The position numbers and the translations under genes are program-made. This document shows, one piece after another, positions 1 through 6,264 of a stretch of DNA of 8,428 nucleotides. Source of the stretch: Spirochaetae bacterium HGW-Spirochaetae-9 (GTDB lineage Bacteria > Spirochaetota > Spirochaetia > Treponematales > Rectinemataceae). Under the pieces are notes generated by a model. It worked only from the letters and a program-made list of their open reading frames with translations. It did not search any database and was not told where the DNA came from. Location: NCBI GenBank assembly GCA_002839205.1, contig PGXP01000100.1, forward strand, positions 1-8,428, written 5' to 3'. How positions within the stretch are numbered: position 1 is the stretch's first letter; each line of letters begins with the position of its first letter.

Positions 1-1
1 C

Positions 2-454
2 CTGCTCGGCAATCCGGGAGAATTCTCCTTCTATATCCACTGCACCGAAGACCAAAAACTGATCAGAACCTTCCACCTCCTCCGCGTCTTCAGGGAGAAC
101 GTGGAACTCCTCGTCCACAAGACCTGGGTGAATGAAGCCGACGAAAAGCCCAAGGAGATTCTTTTCGAGGATCTGAAAGTCTTTATCGATGACTACAGGG
201 CTGGCAGGATGGGATCGGCATTCAGGCGCTTTGTCAGCATAGCCCGGGCAATTCCCTCCCTCCTCTTCGGTTCGGCGGGCAGAGCCCCTGATTTTCTCGA
301 GTATGCCTTCCGCATCGACCCGAAGTTCGGCCTCTTCTTCTGGTATGTCGGGGAGCTTGAAAAGCAGATGCGCTCCAGCGTGGAGATCGCCGACAAGGAC
401 GATCTGTGCAGGATCGAGACCCTCCTTGGAGCCTACATCCTCTCCTGTTTCTGA
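2..454 (+). CDS. Unrecognised protein, C-terminal 150 residues (5' end outside window)
   Basis: The frame is open from the first bases of the window to a TGA at 452-454, so this is the 3' part of a gene that starts upstream. A GTG at 101 could start a 117-residue protein, but the frame continues upstream without a stop and the upstream residues look equally protein-like (LLGNPGEFSFYIHC), so an internal start is unlikely. The visible part is mixed helical and soluble in character. It is rich in aromatic and charged residues, with segments such as FLEYAFRIDPKFGLFFWYVG and LEKQMRSS near the end. I see no signal peptide, clear transmembrane helix or metal-binding motif. I do not recognise the family and give no function. 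It converges on the EF-G gene with a 50-bp gap that shows no convincing terminator hairpin. Confidence 0.7.
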   Translation: MLGNPGEFSFYIHCTEDQKLIRTFHLLRVFRENVELLVHKTWVNEADEKPKEILFEDLKVFIDDYRAGRMGSAFRRFVSIARAIPSLLFGSAGRAPDFLEYAFRIDPKFGLFFWYVGELEKQMRSSVEIADKDDLCRIETLLGAYILSCF

Positions 455-504
455 TATCCTCTCTTTCTGCTATTTTCTCACAAACTCCAAGCTTCCGCTG
501 ATAT

Positions 505-2525
505 CTATTTGCCGGATTTGGGCTGAAAGTGGCTGAATTCCATCGAGAACGAGGCACGCCCCTGGCTTACCGAGCGCAGTGATGTGGTGAAGCCGAACAT
601 GGTCGAGAGAGGCGCTTCGGCGTGTACTACCTCGATGAGGGCTTTCGTGTCCGAGCCGTGGATGAGACCGCCGCGCTGGGACACGAGGCTCATCACTTCG
701 CCGACGAAATCCTTGGGAGTGAAAATGTCCACTTTCATGATAGGTTCGAGAAGGACGGGGCCTGCAGCCCTGCAGGCAGCATCATAGGCCATATTGGCGC
801 AGGCTTCGAAGGCAAAGCTGCTCGAGGTGAGTTCGTCGTATTTGATATCCACAAGGCTTATGCCGATGTCGACGGCCGGATAGCCGAACTGAATGCCTGA
901 GCCGAAGGCTGAAGTGATGCCCCGTTCCACCGCCTCGAAGATTTCGTCGGGTACCTGGGGAGCCCGCACGGCCTTCCTGTAGACGTTTCCAGTTCCACGG
1001 GGAAGAGGCGCCGCCTCTATGGTCAGGACGGCAGTGTTTTCCTTGCCGGCGAGAACCCTGTTGAAGGTTTCGGTGTGCTTGATTTCCTTTGTTATGGATT
1101 CCCTGTAGGTCACCTGCGGATTCCCCACCCTGGCCTGTACCTTGAAATCACGTATCATGCGCGTGACGAGAACGTCGATGTGGAGTTCACCCATGCCTGA
1201 AATGACAAGCTGGCCAGTCTCCTCGTTGTCGCGGGTGAAGAAGGTGGGGTCCTCGCGGGAGAGAATTTCGAGGGTTTCCTTCAGCTTTTCCCTGTCCGAG
1301 AGGGTTTTAGGCTCGATCGAGACGGAGATGACGGGCTCGGGGAAGTGCATGCGTTCGAGCAGTACGGGCCAGCCTTCGGTGCCGATGGTGTCGCCCGTCT
1401 GGGCAGTCTTGAGGCCCACGATGACGGCTATGTCGCCCGCCTCCGCCGAATCCAGTGGCTCGCTCTTGTTGGCGTGCATGCGAAGAAGCCGCGTGATGCG
1501 CTCGCGTTTTTTCTTCGAGACATTGTATACGACGCTGGCGTTGTGTATCGCGCCCGAATACATACGCACATAGCAGAGGGGGCCGGCTTCCCTGTCCCAC
1601 TGCACCTTGAAAACGAGGCCGAGGGGGTAGCCGGAAAGTTTGCAGGGTACCTCTATTTCTTCTTCCTTCTTGGAGTGAAAGGCTTTTGCCGGCTCGACTT
1701 CATCGGGCGCGGGGAGGTAGTCGACGATGGCGTCGATGAGGGGCTGTACGCCGATGTTTCGCCGCGATGCTCCGCAGAAAACGGGTACGAGGATACGGGC
1801 GATCGTGGCTTTTCGCAATTCAGCCCTGATGAGATCGGCGGGGCGCCTTCCAGGTAGAGCCCCGTGATGGCATCGGAGTGGGCGGACAAAGTGTCGATGA
1901 GGACTTCCCTTCGGGCGAGGGCTGAAGCCATCCGCGTTTCGGCGACAGGGGACATCGCCATGTCGTGGCTGTCGTCGTTCCAGCGGATTTCTTTCATTTC
2001 GATGAGGTCGATCACGCCTTCAAAGCCACCCTCGGCGCCTATGGGCACGTTGACGGCGATGGGCGAGGCGCCGAGCTTGGCCTTCATGTCGGCGATGACG
2101 GCGTCGAAGTCGGCGCCGAGCCTGTCCATCTTGTTGATATAGGCGATGCGGGGAACCTTGTACTTGTCGGCCTGATGCCAGACCGTCTCGGATTGGGGTT
2201 CGACACCGCCCACGGCGCAGAAAACCGCCACGGCTCCGTCCAAAACCCGCAGGGAACGCTCGACTTCGGCCGTGAAATCCACATGTCCGGGCGTGTCGAT
2301 GATGTTGATCTGATGACCACGCCAGTAGGTCGTGGTGGCCGCGCTCTGGATCGTTATGCCGCGCTCCTGTTCCTGGTCCATCCAGTCCATCGTCGCTTCG
2401 CCATCGTCGACTTCACCAATCTTGTAGGTTTTTCCGGAAAAATAGAGTATACGTTCGGTCGTCGTCGTCTTTCCGGCGTCGATATGGGCCATGATGCCGA
2501 TGTTTCTGGTCGTGTGAAGTTCCAT
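505..2525 (-). CDS. fusA: Translation elongation factor G, interrupted by a frameshift
   Basis: EF-G is a ribosomal GTPase that drives tRNA-mRNA translocation; some paralogues act in ribosome recycling. The first part (from ATG 2525) has G1 AHIDAGKTT (residues 13-21), switch I RGITI (55-59), DTPGH (77-81) and NKMD (131-134). The second part, in another frame, has the G5-like CGAS, domain II (VRMYSGAI), domain III ([10 protein letters not shown]) and domains IV-V, ending [12 protein letters not shown]. Total is about 673 residues, slightly short of the usual ~690-700, partly because of a short C-terminus. The start is supported by GGAG (plus-strand CTCC 2532-2535) 6 nt upstream; a longer frame from 2606 would run through the promoter. 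The lesion lies between 1844 and 1819. Spirochaetes often carry two EF-G paralogues, and I cannot tell which this is. Both parts are well conserved, so a sequencing error or a very recent mutation is more likely than an old pseudogene. Confidence 0.9.
1819..1844 (-). other. Frameshift site in the EF-G gene
   Basis: On the minus strand the frame is right up to the LEG codons ending at 1845, then would continue [11 protein letters not shown], which does not resemble EF-G. The correct sequence (LRKATIAR, then [11 protein letters not shown]) resumes from TTG at 1818 in the -1 frame. Only 26 nt lie between these points. E. coli and Thermus EF-G have 11 residues (33 nt) there, so the gene is short by 7 nt or, if its loop is naturally two residues shorter, by 1 nt. 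A GGG run lies in the interval, a plausible place for a one-base loss. No X XXY YYZ slippery heptamer is visible, so programmed frameshifting is not favoured. Confidence 0.8.
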
Positions 2526-2560
2526 CGAATGCTCCGGGGCGCGGGATAGTAGCAAATGAC

Positions 2561-2590
2561 AGTATATACAAAAATGGGGGCTCTTTTCAA
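2561..2590 (-). promoter_or_regulatory. Sigma-70-type promoter for the EF-G gene
   Basis: On the minus strand, TTGAAA (plus-strand TTTCAA, 2585-2590) is followed after 18 nt by TATACT (plus-strand AGTATA, 2561-2566); TATATA two bases earlier gives a 16-nt spacer. The predicted transcript start near 2554 leaves a leader of about 29 nt containing the GGAG that precedes ATG 2525. Confidence 0.65.
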
Positions 2591-2607
2591 CATCATCCGG
2601 CGCCATC

Positions 2608-2637
2608 TTGAAATAGAGGTGCTTTACATCCTATAAC
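2608..2637 (+). promoter_or_regulatory. Sigma-70-type promoter abutting the U32 gene start
   Basis: TTGAAA (2608-2613) and TATAAC (2632-2637) are separated by 18 nt, each 5 of 6 to consensus. The -10 box ends 6 nt before the GTG at 2644, so the predicted +1 falls on the start codon. The -35 boxes of this promoter and of the EF-G promoter are 17 bp apart and face outward. Confidence 0.65.
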
Positions 2638-2643
2638 ATTATT

Positions 2644-4821
2644 GTGAAAAGAGTAGAATTGCTTGCGCCGGCCGGTTCTCCGGAAGCGCTCGATGCCGCC
2701 CTCGGCGAGGGCGCTGATGCTGTGTATCTCGGGCTTCGCTCGTTCAACGCGCGCATGCGTTCGGCGAATTTTGCATTCAACCAGTTCGAGGCAGGCCTCC
2801 AGACCATCCACGAACGCGGCAAGAAAGTGTATGTGACGGTCAATACCGTTTTCGAGGAGAGGGAAGCCGACAGGGTCTATCAGCTTCTCCAGTTCCTCAA
2901 CAGGCTCAAGCCCGACGGCATCATCGTCCAGGATCTCGGCATTCTCAAGATGGCCAGGGACAATTTTCCATCCCTTGCCCTCCATGCTTCGACGCAGATG
3001 AACGTGGCTTCTTCGCGGGGCTGCAACTTCCTCTCGCGGCAGGGTTTCAAGCGGGCTGTCCTCGCCAGGGAACTCACCCTGGAAGAGATCAGGGCTGTAC
3101 GCCAGAACACGAGCCTCGAGCTCGAGGTCTTTGTCCACGGCGCCCTCTGCGTGTCGGGTTCGGGCATCTGCCTCTTCTCCTCCTATCTGGGCGGGAAGAG
3201 CGCGAACAGGGGCGCCTGCACCCAGGCCTGCAGGCGGCTCTATGAATCCGAGACGAAGAAAGGCTTTTTCTTTTCGCCCGACGATCTCCAGCTCATCGAC
3301 TACGTGCCCGACCTCATCGATATGGGCATCGACTCCTTCAAGATTGAGGGACGGATGAAGTCGGCCGAGTATGTGGGCACCGTCGTGGCCGCCTACCGCC
3401 ACCTCATCGACAATTGCCAGAACGACAGGGAGCGCGCCCTCGCCAAGGCGAAGTCCATGCTCCAGGCCGATTTCGCGCGCCGGAAAACCAGCTTCTTCGT
3501 GGGAAGCGACAATCCCGACTTCATCCACCCCGACCAGGCGGGGGGAACGGGCATCCACCTCGGAAAGATAAAGGATATAAAAGCCCTCGACGACGAGCAC
3601 TGGGCCGTGATGTCCAGCTTCGACGGCCTCTCCGAGGGCGATTCGATACGCCTCCACAGGTCGGACGACTCAGGCCGCGTGACGGCGAAAATAAGGGGCA
3701 TCAAGAGCCAGGTAGGTGGCATGCTCCTCAAGATCGACGGCGACTGGCGCATGAACGACGACGTTTACCTCATACAGACAGCCTCAATGGCACGAAGGTA
3801 CAAGAGCCTCCTGCCGCACAGCCTCGATCGGTACAGGGCTTTCCCCTCCAGGGACAGCGCTCCCAAAGCCCAGTTCGACCTGCCGCCGAAAAAGGATCAG
3901 AACAGCCTACCATCAGGGTACTACGCCCTTGTCGGCAAGGTGGCCGATCTGCACGCCGTGCTTGCCGCAGCTCCCGAGAAGGCGATGATCCTCTTCGACA
4001 AGCTCAACGCCGAAGCTATGCGCAAAAATGAAGCCACCATCCCCTACAAGCGCGACAGGCTTGTGCTCTGGCTCGATCCTTTCTACACGGAAAGTGATTT
4101 TACCTGGCTGGAGCCCGAACTGGATTACTGGATTTCACGAGGGGTCCGCTGCATCGTAGCCAACAACCTCGGGCATCTCGGCTATCTCCGCGGGAAGGAT
4201 CTGGATGTCATCGCAGGGCCATGGCTCTATGCCTTCAACTCCTGGGCTGCCGGATTCCTCTTCGACCAGGGGGTGAAATACCTGATCCCTCCTCTCGAGA
4301 TCTCCAAGCAGAATTTCATGCGCATGACGGAGAGCCTTCCGCCATCGGCGATGATGCCGATAACCTTCTCCTATCCCCAGCTTTTCAGGATACGGGGCGA
4401 CCTTTCGGTGAAGTACGATTCGACCAGCTTTATCGACAGGGACGGAACGTCCTACACGATGAACGGCCGCAGGGAGTATACGGTCGTCGTTCCCGACAGA
4501 CCCTTCTCCATCATCGACAGAACATCCTTCCTCAGGAAAGAGCATATCGACAAATTCATACTCGATCTCTCGAATGCCAACCCGGCGCGCGGCATGTTCA
4601 GGGATATCGCCAGAGCAGCGGCCGAAGGCAAGGTTCTACCGGACGCCTCTCGCTTCAACTGGAAGGATGGCTTCTACAATGAGGAAGAGTCCCTACCCGG
4701 AAAGGCCGCAAGCGGCCAGGCCCCGCTCGGCAAGGCACCCTTCGGCAAAGCATCTTTTGGGAAAGCGCCCTTCGGTAAAGGGCAGCGGGGCAAGGGTCCC
4801 TGGGGCAAAACCAAGGCTTGA
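2644..4821 (+). CDS. U32-family protein (TrhP/RlhA-like), with a GKxxx repeat tail
   Basis: Called a 'peptidase U32' by family, but the studied bacterial relatives TrhP and RlhA hydroxylate tRNA or 23S rRNA bases and UbiU/UbiV act in ubiquinone synthesis; RNA modification is my preferred guess. The 725-residue protein opens with the family's VELLAPAGS (4-12). The signature FVHGALC (163-169) is followed by SGSGIC (171-176) and RGACTQAC (189-196). C169, C176, C192 and C196 are candidate iron-sulfur ligands. FKIEGRMKSAEYV (232-244) is also typical. Residues 420-650 look like the second, less conserved half seen in long members. Residues 686-725 are eight G-(K/Q)-x-x-x repeats. The start is GTG: the conserved N-terminus begins there and the next Met is residue 38. 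No Shine-Dalgarno sequence precedes it. It is divergent from EF-G, which fits a translation role. The exact substrate is unknown. Confidence 0.88.
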   Translation: MKRVELLAPAGSPEALDAALGEGADAVYLGLRSFNARMRSANFAFNQFEAGLQTIHERGKKVYVTVNTVFEEREADRVYQLLQFLNRLKPDGIIVQDLGILKMARDNFPSLALHASTQMNVASSRGCNFLSRQGFKRAVLARELTLEEIRAVRQNTSLELEVFVHGALCVSGSGICLFSSYLGGKSANRGACTQACRRLYESETKKGFFFSPDDLQLIDYVPDLIDMGIDSFKIEGRMKSAEYVGTVVAAYRHLIDNCQNDRERALAKAKSMLQADFARRKTSFFVGSDNPDFIHPDQAGGTGIHLGKIKDIKALDDEHWAVMSSFDGLSEGDSIRLHRSDDSGRVTAKIRGIKSQVGGMLLKIDGDWRMNDDVYLIQTASMARRYKSLLPHSLDRYRAFPSRDSAPKAQFDLPPKKDQNSLPSGYYALVGKVADLHAVLAAAPEKAMILFDKLNAEAMRKNEATIPYKRDRLVLWLDPFYTESDFTWLEPELDYWISRGVRCIVANNLGHLGYLRGKDLDVIAGPWLYAFNSWAAGFLFDQGVKYLIPPLEISKQNFMRMTESLPPSAMMPITFSYPQLFRIRGDLSVKYDSTSFIDRDGTSYTMNGRREYTVVVPDRPFSIIDRTSFLRKEHIDKFILDLSNANPARGMFRDIARAAAEGKVLPDASRFNWKDGFYNEEESLPGKAASGQAPLGKAPFGKASFGKAPFGKGQRGKGPWGKTKA
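4699..4818 (+). repeat. Eight tandem 15-nt units encoding G-K-x-x-x pentapeptides
   Basis: The last 40 codons of the U32 gene read GKAAS, GQAPL, GKAPF, GKASF, GKAPF, GKGQR, GKGPW, GKTKA. Glycine leads all eight units and lysine is second in seven. The codons differ between units (GGA, GGC, GGG and GGT for Gly; AAG and AAA for Lys), so this is not a fresh DNA duplication. The tail is basic and probably disordered. Confidence 0.85.
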
Positions 4822-4865
4822 GCCGACCGGTACAACAGCGTCTAAAACAAGGCTGAAAATTTTAC

Positions 4866-4894
4866 TTGACGCGGTAGCACCGGCGCTATATTCT
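4866..4894 (+). promoter_or_regulatory. Probable promoter for the IclR-type regulator
   Basis: TTGACG (4866-4871) is followed after 17 nt by TATTCT (4889-4894), or after 15 nt by TATATT (4887-4892). The -35 is strong and the -10 is moderate. The predicted start near 4900 gives a leader of about 50 nt. The rest of the 129-bp gap after the U32 gene shows no convincing terminator. Confidence 0.5.
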
Positions 4895-4913
4895 GACTCA
4901 AATAATGAAACGC

Positions 4914-4950
4914 AGTTTTATTATTTGCCCTTATCAAAGGAAATAAAGCT
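4914..4950 (+). promoter_or_regulatory. Inverted repeat in the IclR gene leader, enclosing the ribosome binding site
   Basis: AGTTTTATT (4914-4922) faces AATAAAGCT (4942-4950), 8 of 9 positions complementary, with the mismatch a G-U pair in RNA. Inside it, TTTG (4924-4927) pairs with CAAA (4935-4938). The Shine-Dalgarno AAAGGA (4936-4941) lies partly in the inner stem and partly in the bulge. The outer arm ends directly before ATG 4951. It may be an RNA structure limiting translation, or a DNA operator for autoregulation. It is A+T-rich and could be chance. Confidence 0.4.
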
Positions 4951-5751
4951 ATGAGCGAATCAGCCGGAAAAGCACTCGATATTCTTTTCTACCTTGCGAA
5001 AGTCGAAGAAGAGGTGAGCCTCGCACGCATGTCCAAGGAAACGGGGATGAACAAGGCGACAGCCCTTCGTTATCTTTCCGTTCTCGAGTCGCGCGGCGTT
5101 GTCGAAAGGCGGCAGGGTGGATGGTCGCTCGGCCTTTCCCTTTTTGAACTGGGAAGCAAGGTACCCGTGCGGGCCTTGGTCGTCGAAAAGGTGCGCCCCA
5201 TCATAGAGAGGCTTGCACGCGAGTCCGGCGAATCATGCAATCTCGCCTGCCTCGCCGGCGACAGCGCCATCTACCTGGACAGAGCCGAGGCCAACCGAAG
5301 CCTCCGCATGCGGTCGGCACCCGGTGACAGGCTCCCCCTCTACTGCACGGGCGTGGGCAAGGCCATACTTTCACAACTGTCGGAAGATCGTATCAGGGCT
5401 ATTCTCGGTTCCACGCCTCTGCCCAAGATCAATGAAACAACCCTCACGGAACCCGAGGATATCATCAGGGAAGCCCAGAGGGCTCGAGAGCAAGGTTACG
5501 GCGTCGATCGCGAGGAATATGAGATTGGCCTCACCTGCTATGCCATGCCCCTCAAATTGCCCGGCTCGGATTTTGCCGGCGCCGTGAGTGTTTCCGGTCC
5601 ATCGGCACGAATGCGGAATCCGGAATCGAAAGAGCACTTCCTGGATCTTCTCAGAGCTGCGACCCAGGAAGCGCTTGAGGCGATAAGCCCCTACTACCTT
5701 GTTCAGAATACTGCCGGACTTTCGGAAACCACAGCCTCCTCGGCCTCCTGA
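4951..5751 (+). CDS. IclR-family transcriptional regulator
   Basis: IclR proteins are DNA-binding regulators with an N-terminal winged helix-turn-helix and a C-terminal small-molecule domain, often controlling carbon-compound catabolism. This one is 266 residues, near the usual 250-270. The HTH spans about residues 4-66, with the likely recognition helix at MNKATALRYLSVLE (33-46) and the wing at ERRQGGWSLG (52-61). The effector domain spans about 75-247, with YCTGVGKAILS (131-141) matching the family's 'CTAxGKA' core, and GYGVDREEYEIG (182-193) plus CYAMPL (196-201) near the binding pocket. AAAGGA at 4936-4941, 9 nt before ATG, supports the start. No catabolic operon or transporter lies beside it here, so the ligand and targets are unknown. 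The last 16 codons overlap the end of ssb on the other strand. Confidence 0.92.
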   Translation: MSESAGKALDILFYLAKVEEEVSLARMSKETGMNKATALRYLSVLESRGVVERRQGGWSLGLSLFELGSKVPVRALVVEKVRPIIERLARESGESCNLACLAGDSAIYLDRAEANRSLRMRSAPGDRLPLYCTGVGKAILSQLSEDRIRAILGSTPLPKINETTLTEPEDIIREAQRAREQGYGVDREEYEIGLTCYAMPLKLPGSDFAGAVSVSGPSARMRNPESKEHFLDLLRAATQEALEAISPYYLVQNTAGLSETTASSAS

Positions 5752-6119
5752 GCCGCAGGGAGGGCTTCGTCGGTCGCCTTGCCTTCCGGTTTGATTGTCT
5801 TGAATTCAACGTGCTCGGCGACGATCTTGACCCTCGCCTTCTGTTTGCCTTCCGGATCGACCCACCGATCCTGCTTCAGCCTGCCAACGACGCGCACGCC
5901 CCTGCCTTTCTTGAGGTTCTGGGAACAGGCCGTCCCCAGCCGCGACCAGGCTTCGATATCGAAGTAGGAAACCTCCTTTTCGAAGCCTTCCTCGCCATTC
6001 TTGTAGATACGGTTGGTAGCCAGCGTAAAATCACAGACCTGACTGCCTGATGGCAGTGTTTTCGTGTTTGGATCCTTGACCAGATTCCCTTCGACAAGGA
6101 TGCTGTTCAGCGAATTCAT
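5703..6119 (-). CDS. ssb: Single-stranded DNA-binding protein
   Basis: SSB coats single-stranded DNA during replication, repair and recombination and recruits partners through its C-terminal tip. The 138-residue protein begins MNSLNSILVEGNLVKDP and has the OB-fold hallmarks CDFTLATNR (29-37), SYFDIEAWSRLG (51-62), KKGRGVRVVGRLKQDRW (70-86) and an ARVKIVAEHVEF end strand (95-106). A short tail (109-138) is rich in Glu and Ala and ends SESPAVF. The usual DDDIPF-like tip is missing, although an acidic stretch and a final Phe remain. The protein is short because the tail is brief. AAAGGAGG (plus strand 6124-6131) sits 4 nt from the ATG, an excellent ribosome binding site. The gene is divergent from purB and runs into the end of the IclR gene. 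Confidence 0.95.
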   Translation of the reverse strand: MNSLNSILVEGNLVKDPNTKTLPSGSQVCDFTLATNRIYKNGEEGFEKEVSYFDIEAWSRLGTACSQNLKKGRGVRVVGRLKQDRWVDPEGKQKARVKIVAEHVEFKTIKPEGKATDEALPAAQEAEEAVVSESPAVF

Positions 6120-6140
6120 AGATCCTCCTTTGCCTTATTA

Positions 6141-6203
6141 CGGAGCAGGGAAGCGCCGCGGTCGCCGCCCAATCGCTCCGCACATACAAGACGTCCGAGT
6201 CTT
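6141..6203. promoter_or_regulatory. Inverted repeats in the ssb-purB divergent control region
   Basis: CGGAGC (6141-6146) faces GCTCCG (6175-6180) across a G+C-rich spacer, within the likely ssb leader. Separately, AAGAC (6188-6192) faces GTCTT (6199-6203) across 6 nt, about 70 bp upstream of the predicted purB start. Either could be a repressor site or RNA hairpin. I found no convincing ssb promoter, and I recognise neither repeat as a known operator. Confidence 0.3.
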
Positions 6204-6229
6204 CGGGCTTTGATTCAGGGATTGGAGTA

Positions 6230-6258
6230 TTTTCATCATTTTCCCCATCTGCTATAGT
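6230..6258 (+). promoter_or_regulatory. Promoter abutting the purB start codon
   Basis: TATAGT (6253-6258, 5 of 6 to consensus) lies 6 nt before ATG 6265. A weaker -35, TTTTCA (6230-6235, 4 of 6), is 17 nt upstream. The predicted +1 coincides with the ATG. Confidence 0.55.
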
Positions 6259-6264
6259 CGACCC

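Noticed and set aside
1819..1844. Programmed -1 frameshifting in EF-G
   Set aside because: There is no slippery heptamer in the interval, no obvious downstream pseudoknot, and no known precedent in this family that I can cite. A base loss explains it more simply.
1345..1857. 170-codon plus-strand open frame opposite EF-G
   Set aside because: Opposite conserved EF-G domains, with no protein-like motifs.
2526..2606. EF-G start extended to an ATG at 2606
   Set aside because: The 27 extra residues would be encoded by the promoter and leader. ATG 2525 has GGAG 6 nt upstream and gives the normal EF-G N-terminus.
2593..3657. Long 354-codon minus-strand open frame opposite the U32 gene
   Set aside because: It lies entirely opposite a well-recognised protein, has no family resemblance, and runs into the promoter region. 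Long antisense frames are expected in G+C-rich genes.
4811..4824. GGCT/AGCC hairpin at the end of the U32 gene as a terminator
   Set aside because: The stem is only 3-4 bp with a tiny loop and no T-tract follows.
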